This document shows, piece by piece, positions 1 to 9,916 of a DNA stretch of 64,000 bases (position 1 is the stretch's first letter; the number at the start of each line of letters is the position of its first letter). A program made the translations under genes and the position numbers. The notes below the pieces were generated by a model. The model saw nothing but the letters and a program-made list of their open reading frames with translations, was not told where the DNA came from and ran no database searches. The DNA comes from Allolobophora icterica (lineage: Eukaryota > Annelida > Clitellata > Crassiclitellata > Lumbricidae). Where the stretch lies: contig OY744604.1 in assembly GCA_963556255.1 (NCBI GenBank), positions 91,919,062-91,983,061 on the forward strand, written 5' to 3'.

Positions 1-332
1 ATTTTCTGGATCGCAAATTTAAGCTATGGTGAATTGCTCATAATTGTGAAATGCAGTGCCGATAACTAAGGTAGTGTGCAATAGTAGGGCCTACTTAGTC
101 GATAGCAAAAGTAGTGTGCAGTGCATTTCTACTTAGGCCTAGCATCACATCCTCCAACTGGTGACTCGAAAGACGATGCATAAGGCTGTTCAAATGATTT
201 CAATGGCGGTCCACTAGAATTTGCAGGACTTTATTTATTATTAATTTTATTTATTTAAATTTCGATACAATCCTCTGTACACTCTAACACTGATGAACTG
301 ACCTAGTTTTCTCTCCTCCCACTCTGGAACCC
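1..332. other. Left flank, no gene seen
   Basis: AT-rich sequence with two short near-repeats containing 'gtagtgtgca' (about 71-82 and 110-121). I see no coding signal, splice-flanked CUB exon or element end before the fold-back element starts at 333. Its last nine bases (324-332, ctggaaccc) are one copy of that element's target-site duplication. Confidence 0.6.
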
Positions 333-1090
333 GGTGACCGGGCAATTCGTCGCCGGACAATTCGGCGCCGGACAATTCGGCGCCGGACAATTTGTCGCGG
401 ACAATTCGGCGCCGGACAATTCGTCGCGGACACTTCGATACGATGCGATGGGGCCCCACTGATGAGGCATAAGTAGATCACTTGCCGTCTGCAAACCAGA
501 CTCGACATCCCGCAAGGAAGTTGAGATCTTCTTCGGCTGCAAACATGAGAAAATCGTCGTCATTTCGCAAGAACGGTTGACCATTTAAGGTATTCCGAAG
601 TTCAGGTGGAAGAATGCCGTCGACCGGAGTAGGTAGCTGGCGATATCTTCTTATGGTACGTTTGACGGTTTCCACTTTCGGAACAGTGGCTTGAGCTGGC
701 GGATAGAAATTTCCCATAACAGACTGTACAATCGCTGTGGCGGGTTCTTCAGATTCTTCAGCACGTCTCGTGATGCTTGATCTGACTCGAGCCTTCTCCA
801 GGTGTCCGCTAGAGCGGCTAGACGATGCGTGTGAATGTTGAGATGGCGGCTTCAATATCTCCCCATTTGCTGTATGGCAGCGCCCTTTACAAGAACGATC
901 ATAGCAACGCCACATCTCCTTCTGTTCTAACTTAATAGACGTTCGTTTATTGCAGTTATTTCTCTCAGAGATCATCGACCCTTTACTTTACTTGCGACCC
1001 TTTACTTGCCGCGCCGAATTGTCCGGCGCCGAATTGCCCGCGACGAATTGTCCGGCGCCGAATTGTCCGGCGACGAATTGCCCTAGCACC
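333..1090. mobile_element. Mutator-like fold-back element with 15-bp-repeat arms, 9-bp TSD
   Basis: Both ends are arrays of about 15-bp units of the form gacaattcggcgccg (left arm about 340-445) and the reverse complement (right arm about 1013-1083), so the element can fold back. The termini are GGTG...CACC. The nine bases ctggaaccc occur directly outside each end (324-332 and 1091-1099), a perfect 9-bp target-site duplication, the size usual for Mutator-like elements. The centre encodes the N-terminal part of a MULE-type transposase on the minus strand (478-975). The catalytic domain is missing, so this copy is a non-autonomous deletion derivative. Sea-urchin TU elements have comparable 15-bp-repeat arms; kinship with them is inference. 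Confidence 0.85.
478..975 (-). pseudogene. Truncated MULE transposase, FLYWCH-like zinc finger N-terminus
   Basis: This minus-strand ORF of 165 residues sits between the two arms of the fold-back element. Near residue 21 it has a WRC..(4)C motif, with His-x-His about 25 residues later, which resembles the second half of a FLYWCH zinc finger. These fingers often precede MULE transposase domains. The C-terminal part (VKRTIRRYRQ, then a Pro-rich stretch, then FAAEEDLNFLAG...WFADGK) matches the region just before the MULE DDE core, where an ADGTF-type motif is usual. The frame stops right after ADGK and the right-end repeats follow, so the catalytic domain was deleted. The family call comes from motif recognition without a database search. 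The protein could bind DNA at most; transposition activity is not expected. Confidence 0.7.
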
Positions 1091-1099
1091 CTGGAACCC

Positions 1100-1487
1100 A
1101 CACACGGAACAGTACCTTTACACACATATGCATATATAAAATTATATATATATTTCACATCTATCTTACTAATTATTGGTCTTTTCACGTTTCTGTATGC
1201 GTCAAGGAGTGGCCTGAGATTATGAGTTATACCTTGGTATGGACCAGGGTATTTAGAAGCTCTGCGTTGCCATTGAAAACACACTAGTAATTATTCAAAA
1301 TAAAAGAGTCTTTTCCCGACTTTGCTAAATAATATATGTACAAACTTACGAAAATTAGTCTATATGCAGTATTACAATGTTCAAAGATATCACATAGTTT
1401 TCTGTATAGCCCTAAAGTGTTCCAAGAGATAACTCTTCTATACGTCTGGCCTAAAGTTTTCAATCTTACAATATATCTCAATGTTTT
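1100..1487. other. AT-rich spacer, no gene seen
   Basis: Sequence between two fold-back elements. It holds short AT microsatellite-like runs (tatatatata near 1143-1152). I found no exon, tRNA or element terminus. Confidence 0.5.
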
Positions 1488-2079
1488 GGCGCCCCCGACA
1501 ATTGCGCCCCGACAATTGCGCCCCGACAATTGCGCCCCGACAATTGCGCCATAAAATTCCCGACAAAAGCGCCCCGACAATTACGCCCCCGTAATCCAGC
1601 TTTAGTGTCATCGCTATGTATAAATATGTATGTGTGCATGTATGCATGTATGTATGCATGTATGTGTGAATGTATGTATGTATGTAACTATGTATGTATG
1701 TATGTATGTATGTATGTATGTATGTATGTATGTATGTATGTATGTATGTATGTATGTATGTATGTATGTATGTATGTATGTATGTATGTATGTATGTTTG
1801 TACAGTGTATGACTGTATGTATGTATTTATGTATGTATGTATGTGTGTGCTTATTTATGTATGTATGTGTGTATGCATGTATGTATGTACAGTGTATGTA
1901 TGTATGTATTTATGTATGTCCGACAGGCAACATGCTATCACGTGGAGCCAATATTCGTATTATGTGGCGCAAATGTCGGGGCTCTTTTGTCGGGATTTTT
2001 ATGGCGCAATTGTCGGGGCGCAATTGTCGGGGCGCAATTGTCGGGGCGCAATTGTCGGGGGCGCAATTGACGGGTCACC
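1488..2079. mobile_element. Fold-back element, 14-bp-repeat arms (left end eroded)
   Basis: The left arm repeats gacaattgcgcccc (about 1496-1592) and the right arm repeats its reverse complement (about 1965-2066). The inner arm parts also match in inverted orientation (gcgccataaaattcccgac against its complement). The right terminus ends GGTCACC, matching the GGTGACC start of the 333-1090 element. The corresponding left terminus is absent and no target-site duplication is visible, so about 16 bp were probably lost on the left. The centre is a long TGTA microsatellite with no transposase. Confidence 0.75.
1620..1920. repeat. (TGTA)n microsatellite, partly degenerate
   Basis: A pure TGTA/ATGT run lies at about 1674-1796, flanked by degenerate copies with g/c changes. 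It fills the centre of the fold-back element at 1488-2079. The apparent Met-Tyr-Val-Cys repeat ORFs here are artefacts of the repeat. Confidence 0.95.
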
Positions 2080-2087
2080 CAGCCAGT

Positions 2088-2396
2088 TGCAATTCCATAA
2101 TCCTGTAGCATACCAGATGCGATTTCCGCAACCGATTTGGACGTGTATTTCATGAATTGTAACCGTTCGAAGACAGTCAGTTCAAGAAAAAGAAAAAAAT
2201 AATGCACTACATTGACGTATTCAAAGAATTTTATATGGTAAATATTTTACCGCCGGTAGAGGGCAGAAGATGCAAAGCAAAATCAGCAATATTTTGAGCA
2301 CTGTTTACACTAACATGCTGGCAACTTTCCATCACTATTAGAAAATGATTGCTTAAATTTTTTTGGGCCATTTTCGCTCCACCCTACTATTGCGGA
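2088..2396. repeat. Second copy of the 58200-59880 hAT-like element, right part only
   Basis: This stretch is about 85-90% identical by eye to 59575-59885, including the phrases gcatttcatgaattgtaac, tttatatggtaaatat, gtagagggcagaaga and the terminal ctccacccta. Only the right half is present here. The left half was lost or displaced next to the fold-back element that ends at 2079. Confidence 0.8.
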
Positions 2397-2489
2397 TGAG
2401 CCAACAGAAATAAAAAAACTAGACAATGGGGTTAGTCATGCACCAAACACCTAAACACCTAAAACTGAAGAATTTTACTACTTGTACAG

Positions 2490-2668
2490 TGTGTGAAAAA
2501 ACTGAGTTCTATCACGCACGGTCTGGAGTCCTCACGTCTCCGAACTATCCTGGAGAATACTACAATGGTCTTACCTGTAACACCTATATTTACTCAGCAA
2601 AGGGAGGTTCCTTCGCGTTTATCTTCGAAGATTTCCACGTAGAAGATAACCGAAATGATTTTGTCCGG
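2490..2668 (+). CDS. Gene A CUB-1 (type I), first-half exon
   Basis: The acceptor is ...cttgtacag before 2490 and the donor is gtcagt at 2669. The 179 nt run from phase 1 to phase 0. The translation holds the CUB N-terminal signature SPNYPGEYYNGLTC, with Cys1 and Cys2, then the strand FAFIFEDFHVED. It parallels the exons at 13969, 28820 and 57571, which share length, phases and the acceptor context ttgtacag (2490 and 13969). Confidence 0.85.
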
Positions 2669-2777
2669 GTCAGTAACTTTTTCTGAACTTGGACTGAATC
2701 TTTTGTTATCTTGCATTTTGGAAGCGTTGTTTTCTTAATTCAAATTTGAATAGTACGTTACCAAAATCATTTATTAT

Positions 2778-3045
2778 TTCCTCGATAATGTAGTGGTCAG
2801 CGTGCGGAACTGCCAGGCAAGAGGTCGGGATTTCAAATCCCCGTCAGGACAGAAATTTGGTTGGTGATAATGTGTTCCATCTGCGCCTCTAGCCAACTCA
2901 TAGATAACGAGTACACTGACCGTACACTGGCGGTGGAAAGAGGGTAAAGACTGGCCATCCGCCCTCATACGCCGAGGGTAAGAAAACGAAGCCGCTGACA
3001 CTTCATGTCTACGACTGCTTCAGAACTAGCTTGAGGGACTGATCT
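2778..3045 (+). repeat. tRNA-derived SINE candidate in the first intron
   Basis: Positions about 2783-2870 look like a degenerate tRNA: an A-box-like tagtggtcagcgtg and a B-box-like ggatttcaaatcccc at the right spacing. About 170 bp of unrelated body follow. It resembles a tRNA head of a SINE more than a functional tRNA, because the acceptor stem does not pair well by eye. No target-site duplication was found. Confidence 0.45.
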
Positions 3046-3362
3046 TATTATAGTTGTTCTTCTAATAGTTTAACCACAGCTTTTACTTGGTCTGGATTGT
3101 TCTTCCTGCCAACAGCTAGTTCGGGTTTTAATTTGCTCGGAAGGCAATATTAATTTTTTTTAAATTAATGTTTTCAATAGTTTTGTATTGTTTTGCATTC
3201 AGTTATGGTAATGAAATAACAATAGCTAAACTTATTTTGATAGATTGTCGCTATTTAACAATGTTCTAAACCTTCAGACATCTTTCTGCAATTTAAAAGG
3301 AAGTAGTGTCTTGCAATCAACACATGAAACTAAATAAGATAAAAGTATTGAATTTGACGCAG

Positions 3363-3531
3363 TTCCAATGCACGAGCGGTTATTCGAACTTTTCTATTCT
3401 GGAGATATCAGGACATACGTTGCCTCTACCTTTTTCAATACCATGGTGCAGTCGCGCATTTTTTGAGTTCAACACAGACTCTAGTACGGTCTTCTCTGGA
3501 TTCAGCATCGATTACTACACAAGTGATGGAG
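3363..3531 (+). CDS. Gene A CUB-1 (type I), second-half exon
   Basis: The acceptor is ...gacgcag before 3363; 169 nt from phase 0 to phase 1. It encodes the CUB C-terminal half: Cys3, SGHTLPLPFSIPWC with Cys4, then GFSIDYYTSDGG, the end of the domain. The closest relative in the window is the exon at 22770. The donor after 3531 reads gcaaat, so it is either a GC-AG intron or a mutated GT site. The frame would stop soon if it were not spliced. Confidence 0.8.
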
Positions 3532-5155
3532 GCAAATAAATTTACTAATAAATAATTATTGTAAAATATAGTTCTTTACTAGTTAATTGTTCTTAATTTA
3601 AAATAAATGACACACGATTCATTCATTCACTTTGAAAATTTATACAGCGCCTCTTATAGAGAACTACTCAGAGGCGCATAAGTTTGTGTATTTCTGAAAA
3701 AGCCATGTATTGTGTGGTTTACCTTATATCTTCATCCTAATTCATTCCATTTCTATTGAGCAGTCTAATGGAGTTCGACGAATAAAGTAGCGTCAACAAA
3801 ATAAGGTTCGGAGGAAAGGAAGGATATAAATTAGAAAGTTCAGTCATTAAGCGTTCAACTAATCCATCCTATATACGTCCCCTGATAGTCGATATAGCTA
3901 ATCGACATTAAAAAGTTTTACTCGATAGACTTTTTTTGCATTATTCCCAGATTTTATAATCCAAAGAATTAGGCTTAGACAGTTTGAAGGCCAAAGTGCT
4001 GGAGGTATGAAATCAGGTATTCATACAGAAGTACTGCGGTTTCAGTACTCTTCTTTGTTACAAATGATGTCACAAAGACGTGATATTTAGGAGACCATAC
4101 AAGATTTAAAAATAAGTTAACCGTTGCGGCCAAGAGAAAAATCCATTTGAATTTCCTTAAATTTTTGCAGGCCTTTAATTGTATAACTAGTGGGACAAAT
4201 GTCCCAGTAGTCATAGGATTTATCCCAGTAGTTTGGCTGATATGTCCCAGGCAATGTATGTTTAAATTCGAACTAGTGGGACAAATGTTGAAGGAGTTTT
4301 AAAAGCTTTGTCCCAGTAGTAAAATGAAAAGCCAAGATAAACTCCACAAAAGAGATTTTGTTGGGAGATGAATTATTCCTAAAAAACGGCCATCAAGGTT
4401 TTTGGGGAGATGAATGCCTAAAAAAGGTCGTCAGATTTTTGGAGGGACCATTTGGGAAAGAAAGTAACGTTTTTGGAAGTAATGACTAAAAAAAAGATGG
4501 AATTCCCCAAAAAGTCGTTTGATTTTTGAACAAACGAGGAAGAAAAATTTTTCAAAAAGGTCGCCCTTGTTCCAGAAGAGGTTTGAAATGGTGAACCAGA
4601 CGCCCGACTTTGTCCCAGTAGTGAAAATTTCTTAAAATATGCACTGCTTTAATGGTCAAACGTAAGCGAAAGGGTGTTGAAAAATTCTTATAAGTTCGGA
4701 TGTCCCGATCAGAATTTCACACGTACCTAAAAGCTGTTTACTTGCTAAATTGTAGTGGCTGTGGGTGTACGTGTACTCGATCCTAACCTATTTAAAAAGA
4801 GTCGAACAAAGAAGAAAACTAATTGGAAAAATCTTTACTTTGCCTACAAGGTAATTTTGAGGAACTAATTGGAGGGTTTAGAAAATGAATTGGGTGTAAC
4901 CCTCCAAACCCCGAGAATTCAATCACTGCATTTAGACAAATTTCATAGTTGTATAAATAACAGTGCAGAGGTTGCGTTTCCACTCACAGTGTTTATACAT
5001 AAACACTAGTTCTCATACATGACTATGAGTATGTTATATTAAGATGTGAGGGCAGATGTTACGTATAAAGAGTGTATCGAGATATATGCTGTATATACAT
5101 ACATCCACATATGAGTGCGTATTCACATCTGAAGATGCTTCTGTTGCCTTTTCAG
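3532..5155 (+). other. Intron with a MITE-like inverted repeat
   Basis: Intron between CUB-1 and CUB-2. At about 3620-3670 it contains a minus-strand LINE 3' tail (agaggcgctgtataaat type, with an attc repeat). At about 4187-4622 it contains a repeat block bounded by inverted actagtgggacaaa / tttgtcccagtagt copies. No coding sequence was recognised. Confidence 0.6.
4187..4622. repeat. Inverted-repeat MITE candidate (ACTAGTGGGACAAA ends)
   Basis: The left boundary has actagtgggacaaatgtccc and the right boundary has tttgtcccagtagt. Further internal copies of the same motif lie near 4189-4214, 4271-4288 and 4308-4320, some in inverted orientation. No ORF and no convincing target-site duplication were seen, so the superfamily is open. 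Confidence 0.5.
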
Positions 5156-5340
5156 ACTGTGGTTACACCGTCCACAACAAATCGGTTGGAAATGTGACAT
5201 CTCCGAATTATCCGAGTAACTACAGCTACTACCAGAACTGTAGTAACATCATCTGGGCTCCACAGCGAAGCCACATCCATCTGAATTTTCTATCCTTCGA
5301 ATTACAGGACTGTGAATCATGTCCTCGAGACTGGGTTGAG
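5156..5340 (+). CDS. Gene A CUB-2 (type II), first-half exon
   Basis: The acceptor is ...gccttttcag and the donor is gtaatt at 5341; 185 nt, phase 1 to phase 0. The translation begins with the canonical Cys-Gly start, then SPNYPSNYSYYQNCSNII, four N-glycosylation sequons (NKS, NVT, NYS, NCS) and an extra Cys pair in DCESCPRDWVE. It is nearly identical to the exon at 24733, a recent duplicate. Confidence 0.88.
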
Positions 5341-5751
5341 GTAATTTATAGCAATGAAAGGTTAAACGAGCAGGGAGGGCAAGAATAAAAGCTCAGTTTG
5401 TGAAGCCTGTTACTGATTACTCACTATAGTATATTTACCGATAACCGTTTCTGTTTAATGTTGCATACTAAATTACTACGGCTGAATCAATGTGATTAAA
5501 TTCAGAAACGTTTTCTTTATGTTTGCTTTGGTTTGAAATGTTATGTTAGTTTTCTCATACTTGACCTTTGTTGCACATGCAATACTTTTCGCATGCTATC
5601 TTATGAAACGTGTTTCTTTGCCGCACGCTCTTCTGTCTTCTGCCCACCTTTGTCACTCGCTATTATGTCACATTTTCTTTTGCCAGTTGCTATTTAGTCG
5701 CTCCACCGAAAGACGAACAATTAACGAATGATGCCCTTAATAATATTCTAG

Positions 5752-5917
5752 GTCAGCTGCCTCGATAACAACCCCTCTATCAAACACAGATTTTGTGGAG
5801 CCACTCACTACCCCGTTGACTTCTACCAGTGCAGTCAAGTCCTTGTTTGGTTCCACAGCGATGGCTCTAAGAATTTTCAGGGATTCAACCTCGAATACAA
5901 TGTCTATCCTGAATCAG
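5752..5917 (+). CDS. Gene A CUB-2 (type II), second-half exon
   Basis: The acceptor is ...atattctag and the donor is gttagt at 5918; 166 nt, phase 0 to phase 1. It encodes VSCLDNN, an HRFC motif, then VLVWFHSDG...GFNLEYNVYPESG, the usual CUB finish of an F-x-SD strand followed by GF-x-x-x-Y. The type II set has more Cys than the four-Cys CUB standard. Confidence 0.88.
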
Positions 5918-6169
5918 GTTAGTTCTTACATGTAGAATTGTAGATGATGTGATTTAATAATGCAAATTTAGGCGAAAAATACGAAAAACAGTGCAAAATG
6001 ATATTGCACCGTGACAGCTGGAACAGGACCACAGGTAAACAATGATGCCTTACTGCATTGACCTTTTGTAACAAATGTGGTCGTCGTTTAATTTTCATGT
6101 CCAAATTCATTTCGATAACCGAATTAGCCCCGGCTTTGAGTTTGCCACCAGAAAACATTTGGTGACATC

Positions 6170-6737
6170 AAATAATTTTTAATTAAGAATGAAGTCAGGA
6201 ATCGTAATCCAATGCATAACCACAATCGAAAATAGTGATTGTCCATGTTACACACACGCATATATACATTCACAGATACATACACACACGTTTCGATAGG
6301 TGGCGCTTCGGCGTTTTTACTCCAGTTCAACACGGCTGTCAATTTGGACGTAGTCTGGCGTTCCTCAACTTTCGAATTACATTTATTGGCACTTGGATTA
6401 ACTCTTTGGTTCCATGGTCAGACGCGGAGCGCTATGGAGTTACCAGCAACTCCCCTTTACGTAGGCCTGCACGTTATCATAATTATGAATCAATATTGGG
6501 TAGGTGTTCGTTTAGGCTTTAGAGTGGGTAGGCGTGGTTTATATGTAATTATGTATATGCTTGTATAGTATAATGACAGTATAGGCCTATATATAGAGAA
6601 TGTTACTAGGTTTGGACAATATATATTTTGCACAGTGCATGCGGCCTTAGCCAATCGCAAGAGCTGTATGCGCATGCGTATCAATTTATCCTGTATATAT
6701 AAGCTTGTGTCTGTTGTTAATAAATTAGTCATAAATT
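6170..6737. other. Repeat-rich intron, no gene seen; LTR-like promoter possible
   Basis: Intronic sequence upstream of a LINE. It contains short CA runs and, near 6694-6703, a TATA-like tgtatatata followed by aataaa at about 6718. This could be a solo LTR or an element promoter. No paired ends were found. Confidence 0.35.
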
Positions 6738-7591
6738 GTGTTTGACTCGACAGGTTGGTCTGTAAGGCTGACACACGTCTTAACAGATCCCTCGATCTAT
6801 TCACGCCCTCATCGTATTCACCGTGCCACAAGAAAAATTATCTTTCAACTCGAAATATGGCAGCCTGCATCAAACTGGGCTAGAGATTGTCTTTTTCCTG
6901 CTCCGCTAGGTTCTACCGTCAACCTACTAGGGGACGGAGGACAAGCAGATTCTCCTCCTTCGTCGACGTATGCCCCTACTAACAAATTCGGTCATCTTTT
7001 TACCTCTAATGGCATCCACCTCGCTACTTGGAAGGTCCGCTCGTTACGGAATAGATATCTTACTGTCGCCAGATGCGATATTCTCTGACAACCTAGACTT
7101 TCAACTGGTCACTGAATCATGGAACAATAATCTCAACGTATGTAACGCTGCGCCGGTCTACTCCAACTGACTACTCCCTCGTGGGCTGCCCTAGGCATGG
7201 CGTGTCCGACGAGGATCCTCGGGGCGCTGGCATCGTTGTCTATAATCTTTACCTGTTCGGTCCTTATTCCATCCGTTCCGACAGCCTTGGCCGTCTCTGC
7301 ATTGTCGTCACATCATCGCATGACCCCTTAACGGTTCTCGTCATCTACCGTCCGAGCTCAGAACCACCAACAGCCACCTTCTTCAGTGAGTTCGCCACGC
7401 TGCTCCAACAATTCGCTCTCTACAATACTCAGCCGGTCATAGCTGGTGACTTAAATCTTCACTTGGAGGACCCAGTGTCACCTGCGAGTGCCTAGTTCAT
7501 TGCTACCATGGAGTAATTTCGTCTGAAGGAGCATGTCAATCTACACGCCAGCTCCGAGATTATTGTCAGGTGGTGGCCCTGGTCGTCTACC
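6738..7591 (+). pseudogene. LINE (CR1/L2-like) endonuclease part, interrupted
   Basis: Broken frames carry the apurinic-endonuclease-like signature of non-LTR retrotransposons. HLATWKVRSLR (about 7017-7050) starts the domain, RGAGIVVYN and VLVIYRPSSEP follow, and VIAGDLNLHLED (about 7437-7470) is the GDFN-type motif. Several stops and frameshifts show it is dead. A fold-back element is inserted at 7592-8386, and the next endonuclease motif (PPTISDHGIV) resumes on the other side. Confidence 0.8.
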
Positions 7592-8386
7592 CGGTGCCAT
7601 GACAATTCGGCGCCGGTCAATTCGGCGTCGGTCAATTCGGCGCCGGTCAATTCGGCGACGGTCAATTGGGCGCGGTCAATTCGGCGCCGGTCAATTCGGC
7701 GCATGGTCAATTCGGCGCCGGTCAATTCGGCGCCTTTTGTTAACGCTTCTATTTCTACCGACATTTCGTCTATTATGACTTTCCTTGATCCCGCTTCCAG
7801 TTTAAGTTATATTTTAATCGTTGATCCTGCCTCTAGTTTAGTTTATATTTTGATCGTTCATCCCGCTTCTAGTTTTAGTTATATTTCAATCATTCATCCA
7901 GGTTCTACTGTTAGTTATATTTTAATCGTTGATCCCGCTTCCAGTTTAAGTTATATTTTAATCGTTGATCCCGCCTCTAGTTTAGTTTATATTTTGATCA
8001 TTCATCCCACTTCTAGTTTAGTTTTTATTTAAATCTTCTTTATCCAGGTTCTACTGTTAGCTATAATTTAATCTAATTGCTAATTTGAAGACGGTAACAG
8101 GTGTGAAATGGTTTGAAGTTTATAATTTCAACATCTGCGCCTTTTGTTGAAAGATTGAAATCTAACTAAAACTAGAAGCGGGATGAATGATCAAAATATA
8201 AACTAAAAGCGGGATCAACGATTAAAATATAACTTAAACTAGAAGCGGGATCAAGGAAAGTCATAGTAGATGAAATGTCGGTAGAAACAGAAGCGTTAAC
8301 AAAAGGCGCCGAATTGACCGGCGCCGAATTGACCATGCGCCGAATTGACCGACGCCGAATTGACCGGCGCCGAATTGACCGGTCAC
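7592..8386. mobile_element. Fold-back MULE-like element nested in a LINE, 9-bp TSD
   Basis: The outer arms are arrays of a 15-bp unit gtcaattcggcgccg (about 7603-7735) and its complement (about 8306-8380). The inner arms are inverted copies of a second tandem repeat of about 42 bp (about 7760-8040 and 8165-8290). The left end is GGTG and the right end CAC(C). The nine bases cgtctaccc flank both sides (7583-7591 and 8387-8395; the first C of the right copy could belong to the element). The interrupted LINE reads through in sense across the site, which confirms the insertion. There is no transposase inside, so the element is non-autonomous. Its ends match those of 333-1090. Confidence 0.85.
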
Positions 8387-8387
8387 C

Positions 8388-9570
8388 GTCTACCCTCCGA
8401 CGATATCGGATCACGGCATCGTCGTAGCTTCAGTACTATTTCTACATCAGGCCCCAGTGCTCGTTGAGTGACAATATCGTAAGTGGCGGAGACTGGACCG
8501 TTGGCAATCCGTGAGGCATTGCTGCGTTTTCCGCGCTGGCAGATACGTCGACTAGCGAACTCTTCTCCTTCTGCGATTCAACAATGACGGATCTTCGTAA
8601 CGTCCTACTTTAGTCCTACCCAACCAGAGCACGTCGACCTGCTCTCTTCCCGCGGTTCGACGCTGGTGTCGTTCACTCCGGCGTCTTGGTCCCTGCCTGG
8701 AGAGGCGCTACAGGCACACTAAACTGCCCGCCGACCTAACTGTCTGGGTTGAATACTTTCGCGAGATGCATCGGCTGTACAGAAGGAAGGAGCAGGAGTA
8801 CTGGGATCACACAGGGGATCCTAAGAGGCTTTGGTCGACCTTTAGCGACCTCCTTGGTCGCGCTCGCCCTGGTGGTCGCTCGACTTCGCCTCTCTTCATA
8901 AAGGATACATACATCGAGGCATTTAACGCGAAGGTTCACACCGTCCGAGAGGATATCGTCGGCTCTCCCCTGCGGTCTTCTCATCGACTGAATATGTATT
9001 TAGCTGTCCGCTCTGGATCCGGTCTCAAGTCAATACCTGCGTACACTTATCTTAGCCCCTCCGTCAAAACATGTGACCTGGATCCATTTCTTACCTTTCT
9101 ACTTTAGGAGTTCGTGGACGTCTTACTGCCTTTCTGAACAGTTCTCTGCAATAGTTCCTTCCGCAACAATATCCTCCCAGCGTCGATGAAAAGAGCTATC
9201 CTTGTCCCAGTGCCTATACAGGAGGGCTTGGACTAGCCTGACCCCAAATAACTTTAGGCCGATAGCAAACGTGTCCTTTAAATATAAAATGACTGAGAAG
9301 GTTGCAGCTACTCAGCTTACTGCTTATTTTGATAAGCACATTCTTCTACCAACCTTTCAGTCCGGTTTTCGGAAAGGCTACTTTCGGATATATAGACCTA
9401 CGGGGCCATTGACAAGTCACAGGTTGCCCTCTTAGCCTTAACAGTGTTAGTGCTGCATTCGATACAGTTGATCATTCTATCGCTAACGCGTCTCCCTACT
9501 TCCTACGGCCTCTCTGGTAATCTTCTCGACCGGTTCACATCCCACCTACAAGACCATCCTGCACCGTTGC
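8388..9570 (+). pseudogene. LINE continuation: endonuclease end and start of reverse transcriptase
   Basis: Right-hand part of the LINE split by the fold-back element. It begins with the endonuclease motif VYPPTISDHGIV. About 350 residues follow in broken frames, then RT domain block 1-2: NNFRPIANVSFKYKMTEKV (about 9247-9303) and LLPTFQSGFRKG (about 9343-9380). The frame is then lost near the AAFDTVDHS block (about 9450-9480). It ends abruptly at about 9570, so RT, including the YADD box, is missing. Confidence 0.75.
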
Positions 9571-9571
9571 T

Positions 9572-9832
9572 TGTAATAATTGTAATTGTAATTAGTAATT
9601 TATATTACGCCGGTGTCTAATGCACAAGGCATCAACCGATGGCACACCAAAACCAATCCGTAATCAGGTCAATATCCAGAAGATCAGTCCGTAAGACAAA
9701 GAGGCAGCCTATTGCAATTGTAATTGTAATTGCAATCGAGAATTTATATAGCACCACTCTAATCAGAGGCGCTCCCAACCCAATGTCTTCACTGACAAAG
9801 AGAAATGTTTTCAGGAGCTTGCGAAACTGGAC

Positions 9833-9916
<84 letters not shown>

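Noticed and set aside
247..584. Arg/Ile- and Asn-Cys-Pro-Ala repeat ORFs in the arms
   Set aside because: Products of the 15-bp arm repeat, which is open in several frames because its length is a multiple of three.
340..2079. CRISPR-like regularly spaced repeats in the fold-back arms
   Set aside because: The units are contiguous 14-15-bp tandem repeats without unique spacers, in an animal genome, and are bounded by target-site duplications.
1630..2155. Long Cys/Met/Tyr/Val repeat ORFs
   Set aside because: They are translations of the TGTA microsatellite in several frames, with no splice or codon-bias support.
7703..8032. 109-codon ORF with 14-residue repeats as a structural protein
   Set aside because: It coincides with the 42-bp inner arm repeat of a transposable element that has an inverted copy at the other end.
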